Origin: Acidithiobacillus sp. | Lineage (GTDB): Bacteria > Pseudomonadota > Gammaproteobacteria > Acidithiobacillales > Acidithiobacillaceae | Direction of reading: 5' to 3' | DNA: 37,680 nt | Assembly: GCF_027322205.1 (NCBI RefSeq) | Contig: NZ_DAHVHY010000013.1 | Location: forward strand, 1 to 37,680 | Part shown: positions 17,495 to 25,806 of the stretch, piece by piece | How the letters are laid out: every line of letters starts with the position of its first letter | How positions within the stretch are numbered: the first letter of the stretch is position 1 | Notes under the pieces: generated by a model | The model's input: the letters and a program-made list of their open reading frames with translations, nothing else | Databases searched by the model: none | What the model was told of the DNA's origin: nothing | Program-made: the position numbers and the translations under genes

Positions 17495-17967
17495 ATATGT
17501 CGTGGACGTAATGTGTGACGCAGATAATCGAACGCTAGCGTAAATAGCGGCCACAGCAGGGCGCCGATCAAGGGTCCTAGGAGTAGTGAAAAATGCCATG
17601 TGATGGTGCCTGCCCAAGCCTGCCACAACCAGACCAGCAAACGGTGCGTGAGCAGTAATAGAAATATGAAGAACAACTGCTCCCAGGACGGCAGGCCGCG
17701 GACTCTGCCAAGACTGGTGTAGAGCAGATAAATCATAATCACCCCGGCGATGGCCTGAGCCCCCAGCACATCCCCGAGCACCATGTCCTGCAACAGACCA
17801 ATCAACCAGACGATGGTGAAGCTCAGTTCAGAGCTGCCGCTGATCGCCCAATAGAGCAGCAGTAGAGCAACAAAATCAGGATGGAGTAACGCATAAAACG
17901 GGCCGCAGGGAATGATTTCTGCTGTAAGTGCAAGGAAAAAGCCGAAAATGAATGAGATGGCGATCAT
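17491..17967 (-). CDS. mreD: Rod shape-determining protein MreD
   Basis: A 158-residue inner-membrane protein with about five hydrophobic segments and the MreD-type arrangement of charged residues (WLIGLLQDMVLGDVLGAQA). MreD links MreC to the elongation machinery. It overlaps mreC by four bases upstream and the mrdA remnant by four bases downstream, preserving the standard mreBCD-mrdA-rodA order. The identification rests mainly on hydrophobicity pattern, the GDVLGAQA stretch and position, since MreD sequences vary strongly. Confidence 0.88.
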   Translation of the reverse strand: MIAISFIFGFFLALTAEIIPCGPFYALLHPDFVALLLLYWAISGSSELSFTIVWLIGLLQDMVLGDVLGAQAIAGVIMIYLLYTSLGRVRGLPSWEQLFFIFLLLLTHRLLVWLWQAWAGTITWHFSLLLGPLIGALLWPLFTLAFDYLRHTLRPRHI

Positions 17968-18803
17968 GGTGTAACTACGGGCTGCGGGGATGGACGATCC
18001 CAGAGCATAAGCACCGTGCTCAACTGTCCCAAGCGAACGGCTGGCCGCACTGCGATCTGTGCAAAGGGTTGGTCACCATTATGGATAACTGCGGAAATCG
18101 TACCGACGTTTAGCCCCGGTGGGTAACGCCCACCTAAGCCAGAGGTGACAAGCCTGTCGCCGACTTTTAGGGAGGTGTTGCGCGGTTGAAAGGGTACTGC
18201 AAGGCTGTCAATATCCCCCCTGCCGTCCACCAGCAAGGGGGTGTCCGAGTCTGTGGGCTGTACGGGAATGCTGCTGTCCAGGTCAGAAAGTAGCGCCACC
18301 TCACTACTCATAGGTGAAACACTGACTACCTGGCCAGCCACTCCGCCCGTGGCAAGAACGGGCTGTCCGACAAATATTCCTGCGCGCGCCCCCATGTTGA
18401 CGACCAACAGTTGGCTACCGGGTGAGAAGTTCTGCGCGATAACCTGTGCGACGGCCACTTTCCCGGGCGGTTGGGGGATGCTGTCGAGTAACGCAAGAAG
18501 TTGACGATTCTCGTTACGCAGGATATCTGCTTCTAATAGTTTGGGTTGGGCACGGATGAGTTCAGCGCGTAGTCTGACATTTTCGGATGCTAACGCGGCA
18601 CGGCTTTGCAGGTAGTTGTTAGCCCGCTGCCAGAAGCTGATTCCCTGCATGCTGATCCACTGCACCGGATAGGCCATAGTCAAAGAAACGCTTTCTATGT
18701 TGGAATGTTTTTCGCTGAACACCGAAACAAATACGGATAATACAATAAGCACCGCTACACGAAGGAGCGGCGGGTAGCGGCGAGGAAAAAACAATGCAGG
18801 CAT
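17964..18803 (-). CDS. mreC: Rod shape-determining protein MreC
   Basis: The 279-residue MreC has a short cytoplasmic basic tail (FFPRRYPPLLR), one membrane segment (about 14-30), a coiled-coil (about 62-95, NNYLQSRAALASENVRLRAELI) and the periplasmic beta domains with GARAGIFVGQPVLATGGVAGQVVSVSP and GDRLVTSGLGGRYPPGLNVGTI. It is the periplasmic scaffold that activates PBP2-RodA. No good Shine-Dalgarno precedes the ATG. The gene starts 24 nt after mreB and overlaps mreD by four bases. Confidence 0.95.
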   Translation of the reverse strand: MPALFFPRRYPPLLRVAVLIVLSVFVSVFSEKHSNIESVSLTMAYPVQWISMQGISFWQRANNYLQSRAALASENVRLRAELIRAQPKLLEADILRNENRQLLALLDSIPQPPGKVAVAQVIAQNFSPGSQLLVVNMGARAGIFVGQPVLATGGVAGQVVSVSPMSSEVALLSDLDSSIPVQPTDSDTPLLVDGRGDIDSLAVPFQPRNTSLKVGDRLVTSGLGGRYPPGLNVGTISAVIHNGDQPFAQIAVRPAVRLGQLSTVLMLWDRPSPQPVVTP

Positions 18804-18827
18804 GGTAGCTCAGGAGAAAGCGTAAAC

Positions 18828-20026
<1,199 letters not shown>

Positions 20027-20094
20027 TTTGAGTTGTGCCTGAACCGTCAGTGGACGCTGCCGGGTGTGTTCGGCAGAAATCAGCGGCGCGGCCA

Positions 20095-20119
20095 CAAAAA
20101 ACCGGCGCTGGGCGCCGGT
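20095..20119 (-). terminator. Intrinsic terminator of the sox operon
   Basis: On the minus strand a perfect eight-base-pair GC-rich stem, ACCGGCGC and GCGCCGGT around a three-base loop (20119-20101), is followed by a run of T residues (20101-20096) and TGT. It lies 36 nt beyond the soxB stop and separates the sox transcript from mreB, which is read in the same direction. Confidence 0.85.
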
Positions 20120-20154
20120 GCATTACGCTCGTTACCTGCAACAGTTTATAAATC

Positions 20155-21882
20155 TTATAAATCGTAGGATTTCGGAAAGGCGATACCGTGGTTGCTTGCC
20201 ATGTCTTTGTTGAGTACCGGCAGGTCCAGTTTGTCTACGCGAACCTGTTTTTTGGACTGCAACCAGTGGGCGAAAACTTCCCAAACGGGCTTGCCCTCCA
20301 CGGGTTTCATGGATGCCCATCCAGCCACCTTGTACTTTTTAGTGGGCGACATGGATTTACCACCAACCCGCATGTTGCTGCAGCGGTGATAAATTTTTTC
20401 ATCAGGGTTGAAGTCGTATTGAATGTTGCCGACCCGAATCATGTCCCCACCCTGTTGATAATAAGGGTTGGGGTTGAAAATGTTATCAGCGACCTGTTCC
20501 ATGATGTTTTTGATTTCTTCGCCTGTATAGGTGTTGACGGTTACCTGAGGATAAGTGATGGCGGTTTGTCCCATCACATCTTCCATGGTGATGGTTTCAC
20601 CCGGAAGCTTACAGTAACCCCAGCGGAATCCTGGTGAGAAAGATGCCTCACAGTCCATTTCTTCGCGCAATGCATCGCAGATGAGTTGGTCAAAAGTGCC
20701 GTTAAAGTTGTCACGCCGATAAAGGAGGCTTTCGGTAGTCGCCAAGGGCTGCGCAAGCTTATCTTTGTAAGGTGCGCGGACCTTTTGAATGTATGCGGCC
20801 ATTTCAGCATCTTCTTTGATCAGGTTAGAGAATACCGGCAGGTAATGGAAACGCCAGCCATTCAGCTTGCCTTTACCCACATCCAGATCAAATCGTGCCA
20901 ATATCTTGCCGTTGGTGCTGGTATTTATGATCAGGGTTTTGTTCACCATAAATGGCTTCGGACCCATAATATCGTGGGTATGCCCCCCGAGAATGATGTC
21001 AATGCCGTTCACCAGAGACGCCATCCTTTTATCCACATCAGCGCCATTGTGAGAGAGTACGACGACCAGATCAACATGATGCTGTTCACGGCACTCTGTT
21101 ACCATTTTTTGCATATGTCCGGTGTGGATGCCGAAGCCCCAGTCCGGCATAAAATGCTCAGGATTGGCGATGGGCGTGAACGGAAAAGCCTGGCCGATCA
21201 CCGCGATTTTGCGTCCGCTTACCTCATGAATGTGGTAGGGCTTGAATACCAGTTCTTGCCAGGTATTGTTAAAGATGTTCTGTGCCAGAAAGTTTGCCTT
21301 CAGTTCGGTTTTGACCAGATGTTCCACCTGATCCTGGCCGTAGGTGAACTCCCAGTGGCCGACAAAATCGTCAACACCAAGTAAGTTCTGGGCACCGACC
21401 ATATCCGCGCCTCTGGTCCAGAGGCTGGTTGCAGAACCCTGCCAGCTATCGCCACCGTCCAACATAAGCACCTTATCTCCGCGCTGCGCCCGGTATCGCT
21501 TGACCAGGCTGGCGATATGGGCGTAACCGCCAATTTTCCCATATTTGTGGGCCAGGGTGTCATAGTCGAGGCAGGAATAGGCATATTCGTTAGATGCCGG
21601 TGTGGCTACCCCATAATAATCCAGCATCCATTTCCCACAGAGGTGGGGTGTTTGATTAAGAACTGGTCCAACACCAATGTTGGTATCAGGTTCCCGCCAC
21701 CAGACCGGTAAAAGCTGGGCATGGGAATCAGTCATGTGCAATAAAGTCACATTACCATAATCGGGAATTTCATAGGGGTCTGCATCGGCACCCCAGGCAG
21801 ATTGGGCGGCACCCGGCGAAAAAAAGCTTGCTGCACCCGCGATACCCATCAACTGCAAAAAATCACGCCTTCCTAAATTCAT
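20155..21882 (-). CDS. soxB: SoxB, sulfate thiohydrolase of the Sox system
   Basis: SoxB releases sulfate from sulfonate groups carried on SoxYZ during periplasmic thiosulfate oxidation and is a dinuclear manganese enzyme of the 5'-nucleotidase superfamily. The 575-residue protein begins with a twin-arginine signal (GRRDFLQLMG), then the metal motifs TDSHAQ (D52, H54), LMLDGGDSWQGS, GHWEFTYG (the SoxB form of the nucleotidase NHE motif), LSHNGADVD and GGHTHD. I use the ATG at 21882 because GGAGG stands five bases upstream; an in-frame TTG at 21894 would include that site. It is the last gene of the cluster and is followed by a strong terminator. No soxXA lie nearby. Confidence 0.96.
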   Translation of the reverse strand: MNLGRRDFLQLMGIAGAASFFSPGAAQSAWGADADPYEIPDYGNVTLLHMTDSHAQLLPVWWREPDTNIGVGPVLNQTPHLCGKWMLDYYGVATPASNEYAYSCLDYDTLAHKYGKIGGYAHIASLVKRYRAQRGDKVLMLDGGDSWQGSATSLWTRGADMVGAQNLLGVDDFVGHWEFTYGQDQVEHLVKTELKANFLAQNIFNNTWQELVFKPYHIHEVSGRKIAVIGQAFPFTPIANPEHFMPDWGFGIHTGHMQKMVTECREQHHVDLVVVLSHNGADVDKRMASLVNGIDIILGGHTHDIMGPKPFMVNKTLIINTSTNGKILARFDLDVGKGKLNGWRFHYLPVFSNLIKEDAEMAAYIQKVRAPYKDKLAQPLATTESLLYRRDNFNGTFDQLICDALREEMDCEASFSPGFRWGYCKLPGETITMEDVMGQTAITYPQVTVNTYTGEEIKNIMEQVADNIFNPNPYYQQGGDMIRVGNIQYDFNPDEKIYHRCSNMRVGGKSMSPTKKYKVAGWASMKPVEGKPVWEVFAHWLQSKKQVRVDKLDLPVLNKDMASNHGIAFPKSYDL

Positions 21883-21900
21883 GGAATCCTCCAATAGTGC

Positions 21901-22437
21901 TCAAAGCCCACCGGCCGCCGCCTGCTTCATAACCGTAATGATCTGCCGATCCAACTCATTGGCGACCTTCGCGGACTCGGCATTCTTCGGAAAGTATTTC
22001 AGGGCATAGGTAGGTAAATAGGTCATAAGTTTAAGTTGACCTCCTTGTTCGTACATCACAATTTTACAGGGTGCAAAGGCCCCGAATTCTGGAGTTGTCT
22101 TGAGAATTTTAGCCCCCAGCACCAGATTGCATACCTCATAGATGACGTAAGGCTGGCTGCTCTTGATGCCGCGTTCCTGGAGCCCCTGCTGAACATCCAG
22201 GGAGCCCACGACATTCATGTTCTCTGCTTCTGCACCACTCTGGATCCCCATCTTTATTTGTGCAGGGGTAACCCCCTTCTGTACATTCACGACGTAGAGT
22301 GGGCTGCTGGTATTGATGGCTGGCATCCCGGACACCGGTGCCGCAATGCTTGCGGCGACTGCTGGCCCGCAAAATAACAATGCACTGCACAGGAGGGTGG
22401 CCGGTACGAATGAGATCATTTTGAGTCTATTCATCAT
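21901..22437 (-). CDS. Exported DUF302-domain protein in sox cluster
   Basis: The 178-residue protein has a signal peptide (about 1-28, ending AVA) and a DUF302-type body: YEVCNLVLGAKILKTTPEFGAFAPCKIVMYEQGGQLKLMTYLPTYAL is typical, with two cysteines that could pair or bind a ligand. DUF302 proteins occur often in sulfur-oxidiser gene sets, but their activity is not established. It begins 177 nt downstream of the unknown exported gene and ends 18 nt before the soxB start, so it is probably cotranscribed with soxYZ and soxB and acts in the periplasm. Two adjacent ATG codons are available; the first is used. Confidence 0.85.
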   Translation of the reverse strand: MMNRLKMISFVPATLLCSALLFCGPAVAASIAAPVSGMPAINTSSPLYVVNVQKGVTPAQIKMGIQSGAEAENMNVVGSLDVQQGLQERGIKSSQPYVIYEVCNLVLGAKILKTTPEFGAFAPCKIVMYEQGGQLKLMTYLPTYALKYFPKNAESAKVANELDRQIITVMKQAAAGGL

Positions 22438-22614
22438 TTGTATTTCCCGTTAGTTGGTTGTTTCAGACGAGCCGTTTCAGAGGAAAGGATGTCGCCCGAT
22501 AGCTTAGATTAGGGTCGATAGCCCGGAACATTGATTTTGATGCTGTTGCTTAAAATAAGCTCATAAAATATCCCGGATTGCGATGGTCCATACTTTCCGG
22601 AGCTGTCGCTGCCC

Positions 22615-22998
22615 CTACTTTTTTGTCGCATCCTTCCATACGTTTTTGCAGCAGTGTTCACTGCTGGCCACGGGGCTCGATAGGTCGGGAAATGAGCGCG
22701 TTCTCTCAGTGCCGGCGACCCACTGGGAAGGGCTGTAATATTTGTCTGTAGCACAATCACATTGGCGTTGCCATTTGATATTGGTTATATATTTCAGGGC
22801 TGCACTCATAAGACCCCGATGCATATTTCTCCAGTGGCATGTGAGAGGCTGCTGTTTGAAATATTTGTGGGACTGTTGAAGATTTTCGGTGGGGCCGACC
22901 CTGGTGTTGTTACCTCGGTCCCACCAGCTCAATGCCTGAGCAGTGCCACTAACGCCAGCAAGACTGACTATTGAAAGCGCGACTGGCAACCGCTTCAT
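22615..22998 (-). CDS. Unknown small exported protein between soxZ and DUF302 gene
   Basis: A perfect AAGGAG stands before the ATG at 22998, and the first 22 residues form a clear signal peptide ending in AQA, so the start is well supported. The mature part (about 105 residues) begins LSWWDRGNNTRVGPTENLQ and contains several Cys residues, including CDC and a CC pair near the end. No CxxCH heme site is present. I do not recognise a family. The composition changes after about residue 55 and an alternative frame is open there for some 20 codons, so a frameshift from a longer protein cannot be ruled out. The following 177 nt to the DUF302 gene contain nothing recognisable. Confidence 0.55.
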   Translation of the reverse strand: MKRLPVALSIVSLAGVSGTAQALSWWDRGNNTRVGPTENLQQSHKYFKQQPLTCHWRNMHRGLMSAALKYITNIKWQRQCDCATDKYYSPSQWVAGTERTRSFPDLSSPVASSEHCCKNVWKDATKK

Positions 22999-23039
22999 GG
23001 TGTTCTCCTTGTTGGAAAGGCGGACATGCCACCCCAAAA

Positions 23040-23372
23040 TCAAGCTACGGTCAGTTTGGAGTCGGCACTCCAAATCCCGCCTGTATTGTCTTTCCAGACC
23101 ATCTTCAGGGTGCCGCTGCTTTCTGCGCGTAATTTAAAGGCCAGGTAGGGGTTGGCGCTCACTGCGGTGCTCCAGTCGATATCTAGGAGCGGCTTGTTAT
23201 TGAACGTAACATTTACCGTCTGGATGAAATGAGCGGGAATAAGCTTGCCCGCCTTATCCTTCATCAGGCCGGTGGTCATGGGATTCATGATCAACGAACG
23301 CACTTCAATGATCTCACCTTTCTTTGCGCTGCTCGCCATGCGAATCATGGGGTTACCGATATTGTTTGACAT
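23040..23372 (-). CDS. soxZ: SoxZ, sulfur-carrier complex subunit
   Basis: SoxZ pairs with SoxY to form the periplasmic carrier on which thiosulfate is processed. The 110-residue protein has no signal peptide, as usual for SoxZ, which is exported with Tat-dependent SoxY. Family features are the immunoglobulin-like pattern with KKGEIIEVRSLIMNPMTTG, PAHFIQTVNVTFNNKPLLDIDWSTAVSANPYLAFKLRA and the tail GTLKMVWKDNTGG. It lies 36 nt after soxY with AGAGGA upstream of its ATG. Confidence 0.95.
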   Translation of the reverse strand: MSNNIGNPMIRMASSAKKGEIIEVRSLIMNPMTTGLMKDKAGKLIPAHFIQTVNVTFNNKPLLDIDWSTAVSANPYLAFKLRAESSGTLKMVWKDNTGGIWSADSKLTVA

Positions 23373-23408
23373 GAATGCTATCCTCTGTAAAATTGGGGTT
23401 TTCTGGAA

Positions 23409-23921
23409 TTAACCGCCGCAACCACCGATAGTAACTTTGACTTCACGCGGTGCTGAGGCCATTAGTTCACCTTTGTTGGTTTTCGCTACCACGCGGACGT
23501 TGTCCGTCTTGGCCATCTTGATGCGTTCCTGAATATAAGCCTGTCCGCAAGCCGGGGTGAAGGTAAACTGGCTGGCAAGGGGGGTTGGGTTGTGATCCAC
23601 GAACAAGTAAACTGCGGCGATGTAGTCATCAGTGGTCATCGGCGAATCAATTTCGATGGTGACTGGCACTGCACCACCGTTCTCAGCGATGGTCGGTGCG
23701 GTCAGTTTGACTTTGGGCGAAACAGCCACCTGTGTTTTGCCAATGGCATTGCTCATGGCCTCTTTAAGGACCTTGGCATCAAAAGCCTTGGCGGGCCAGC
23801 CCGGCACATTATCCGCAAAAGCCAACTGGGGTCTGATCAAGCCAATCCCCGCTGCGGTGGCGACCGCTCCAGTGGCTAAGGTGGTACCTAAAAACTGGCG
23901 TCTATGTATCGTTTTATTCAT
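23409..23921 (-). CDS. soxY: SoxY, sulfur-carrier subunit with C-terminal GGCGG
   Basis: SoxY carries sulfur intermediates covalently on the cysteine of its C-terminal swinging arm. The 170-residue product ends in GGCGG with the carrier Cys168, and starts with a twin-arginine signal (HRRQFLGTT) followed by a hydrophobic stretch. The body LTAPTIAENGGAVPVTIEIDSPM is typical. An ATG at 23921 and a GTG one codon earlier are both possible behind AAGGAG (10 or 7 bases); I use the ATG. It is the first gene of soxY-soxZ-unknown-DUF302-soxB, read from the sigma54 promoter at 24124-24140. Confidence 0.95.
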   Translation of the reverse strand: MNKTIHRRQFLGTTLATGAVATAAGIGLIRPQLAFADNVPGWPAKAFDAKVLKEAMSNAIGKTQVAVSPKVKLTAPTIAENGGAVPVTIEIDSPMTTDDYIAAVYLFVDHNPTPLASQFTFTPACGQAYIQERIKMAKTDNVRVVAKTNKGELMASAPREVKVTIGGCGG

Positions 23922-24123
23922 CACAAAAAGTCTCCTTAAGTTTGCTCACTGGTTTAATTCAAAGACTACGTTTCTGCCAAACCCCAGCACCTTGGCGTAA
24001 GGGAGTGGAATTATCGCCAGCGGCGTACGTGTTTACCTCGAATGGCAGAGTCGACTCATCACTGCGCTTCATTAATATGCTCATCTGACACTACAAATCC
24101 CACGGGCGGTGGCGGGCAATGTC

Positions 24124-24140
24124 TAGCAGCTTTCATGCCA
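24124..24140 (-). promoter_or_regulatory. Sigma54 (-24/-12) promoter of the sox operon
   Basis: The minus strand reads TGGCATGAAAGCTGCTA. It matches the consensus TGGCACG-N4-TTGCW except at two positions, and the invariant GG (24139-24138) and GC (24127-24126) are separated by exactly ten bases. It lies between the gene for the sigma54 activator TspR and soxY, with transcription expected from near 24114. Confidence 0.75.
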
Positions 24141-24363
24141 GAGTGGTTTTACGCTCTTGTCACCGGGCGACGGTTGATATTGTAGTAGATTATATGGGGT
24201 GATGCGCCGACACAGCGGACTGAACAGCAGATAAAGTCAGACTATTTTAATCCAAGCTATAAAAGAGGCGTGCGGTGTCGGGTTGAACTGCTATTACCAG
24301 GGATCAGTGGTGCCGACTTCAGGAGGATGTGTGCAGTGCATTCTGGGTGGCTTCTGCTGTGCC

Positions 24364-24392
24364 AAAAGGGCCAGCTCGTGATGGCACGGCCC
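24364..24392 (-). terminator. Possible terminator after tspR
   Basis: On the minus strand GGGCC (24392-24388) and GGCCC (24372-24368) can pair around a 15-base loop and are followed by TTTT. The stem is short and the loop long, so this is only a candidate for ending the phnD-like/tspS/tspR transcript ahead of the sox promoter. Confidence 0.35.
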
Positions 24393-24405
24393 ATTATTTC
24401 TTCCA

Positions 24406-25776
24406 TCAGGTGTCGAGGGTGTCGTCTTCACCATCCTGATCACCCAGGAGCCCAATATTTTTCATTTTGGTGCGCAGTTGTTTGCGGCTGATTCCCAGGA
24501 GAACCGCTGCCTGGCTCTGGTTGAACCGGGTCTTTTCGAGTGCGTTGAGTACAGTTTGACGCTCAAGCGCTGGCAGGTCGAACGGACTGGTGGAAGCAGA
24601 GCAAGCGTTATCATTTTGCTGTTGAGCAATTTCGGTGGGTAGATCACTGCGCTGGAGGTGGCCATGGCGATTGAGGACAACCATCCGTTCCAGAAGATTT
24701 TCGAGTTGACGGATGTTCCCTGGCCATTCATATGCCTCCAGGGCGGTCAGGGCGTCTGGAGCGATGGTGACCATGGGACCCCGGCCAATAACCGTACAAA
24801 TTTGTTGCAGAAAATGGTGTACCAAAGGCGCGATATCGGCACGTCGTTGCCGCAACGGCGGGATATGGAGTGGAATCACGTTGAGGCGATAGTACAGGTC
24901 CTCGCGAAAATGGCCTTCACTCACGGCTTTTGCAAGATCAACATGTGTGGCGGCGACGATGCGGGCCGCAAGGCGTTGGGGCTGATGGGTGCCGAGGCGG
25001 GTAAACTCCCGTTCCTGCAAGGCGCGTAACATCTTGACCTGCATGGGCAGCGGCATGTCACCGACCTCGTCGAGGAAGAGCGTGCCGCTGGCTGCCATTT
25101 CCAGCTTGCCCGCCTGGGCCCGGGTGGCGCCGGTAAAGGCGCCGCGCTCATAGCCAAAAATCTCACTTTCTACCAGTTCCAGAGGAATGGCGCCACAGTT
25201 GAACGCGATAAAGGGCTGTGCGGCTCGTGGCGATGCCTGATGCAGCGCGCGTGCAACCAACTCTTTTCCGGTACCGGATTCTCCGGTAATGAGTACGTTC
25301 GATGGCGCCGGTGCCACCAGATCAATAGTCTCCAATAATGTCTCAATGGCGCGACTCACGCCGATCAGGCCATGTCGACGCGGCTCCCGGTGCAGCGGGG
25401 GCAGGGATTCCCCGTGTCGGCCCAAAGTCTGGCGGATGAGTGCAATAAGCTCGCCTTCATCGACCGGCTTGGTCAGATAATGCTCTGCCCCCGCCTTGAT
25501 GGCTTCTACGGCCTGTTCAATCTCTCCATAGGCCGTAGAGATGATGACTGGGATCTCCGGGTGTGCTTCCTTGATCCGGCGCAGCAGACCTGTTCCCGAC
25601 AGGCCGGGCAGACGCTGATCTGTCAGGACCAGGGCGGGATGCTCGGTCCGTATCATGTCCAGCGCTTCCTCGGCATTTTCCGCCGCGATGGTCGGGTAGC
25701 CCTCCGCCTCCAGGACCGCGACAAGCACACGACGCAGATTTTTTTCGTCTTCTACAATCAAAACAGGGTTTGTCAT
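24406..25776 (-). CDS. tspR: TspR-type sigma54-dependent response regulator
   Basis: An NtrC-class activator of 456 residues. The receiver domain has the phosphoacceptor D53 (TDQRLPG), T81 and K103; the AAA+ domain shows Walker A GESGTGKE (165-172), the sigma54-contact loop GAFTGA (212-217), Walker B GTLFLDE (231-237) and the WPGNIRQLEN sensor-2 region; a Fis-type helix-turn-helix (QSQAAVLLGISRKQLRTKMK) ends the protein. It follows tspS by 30 nt. TspS/TspR regulate sox genes in Acidithiobacillus caldus; the same placement upstream of soxY, with a sigma54 promoter in between, supports this role. The gene symbol rests on that parallel. Confidence 0.9.
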   Translation of the reverse strand: MTNPVLIVEDEKNLRRVLVAVLEAEGYPTIAAENAEEALDMIRTEHPALVLTDQRLPGLSGTGLLRRIKEAHPEIPVIISTAYGEIEQAVEAIKAGAEHYLTKPVDEGELIALIRQTLGRHGESLPPLHREPRRHGLIGVSRAIETLLETIDLVAPAPSNVLITGESGTGKELVARALHQASPRAAQPFIAFNCGAIPLELVESEIFGYERGAFTGATRAQAGKLEMAASGTLFLDEVGDMPLPMQVKMLRALQEREFTRLGTHQPQRLAARIVAATHVDLAKAVSEGHFREDLYYRLNVIPLHIPPLRQRRADIAPLVHHFLQQICTVIGRGPMVTIAPDALTALEAYEWPGNIRQLENLLERMVVLNRHGHLQRSDLPTEIAQQQNDNACSASTSPFDLPALERQTVLNALEKTRFNQSQAAVLLGISRKQLRTKMKNIGLLGDQDGEDDTLDT

Positions 25777-25806
25777 GGACTACTCGCTGCTGAATTTCGA
25801 ATGGCT

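Larger units (their letters stand above)
23925..24405. other. Intergenic region between tspR and soxY
   Basis: These 481 nt hold no convincing gene. They contain a possible tspR terminator (24364-24392), a sigma54 promoter on the minus strand (24124-24140) and a leader of about 190 nt before soxY. A near-palindrome GTCACCGGGCGAC (24159-24171) lies just upstream of the promoter; it could be part of an activator site but is closer than enhancers usually are. No hairpin of note was seen in the leader. Confidence 0.6.

Noticed and set aside
24159-24171. GTCACCGGGCGAC as a TspR enhancer site
   Set aside because: Only an imperfect palindrome and nearer to the promoter than usual enhancer sites; kept only as a remark.
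24382-24400. Plus-strand sigma54-like TGGCACG
   Set aside because: No GC is found at the required spacing from the GG, and no plus-strand gene follows.
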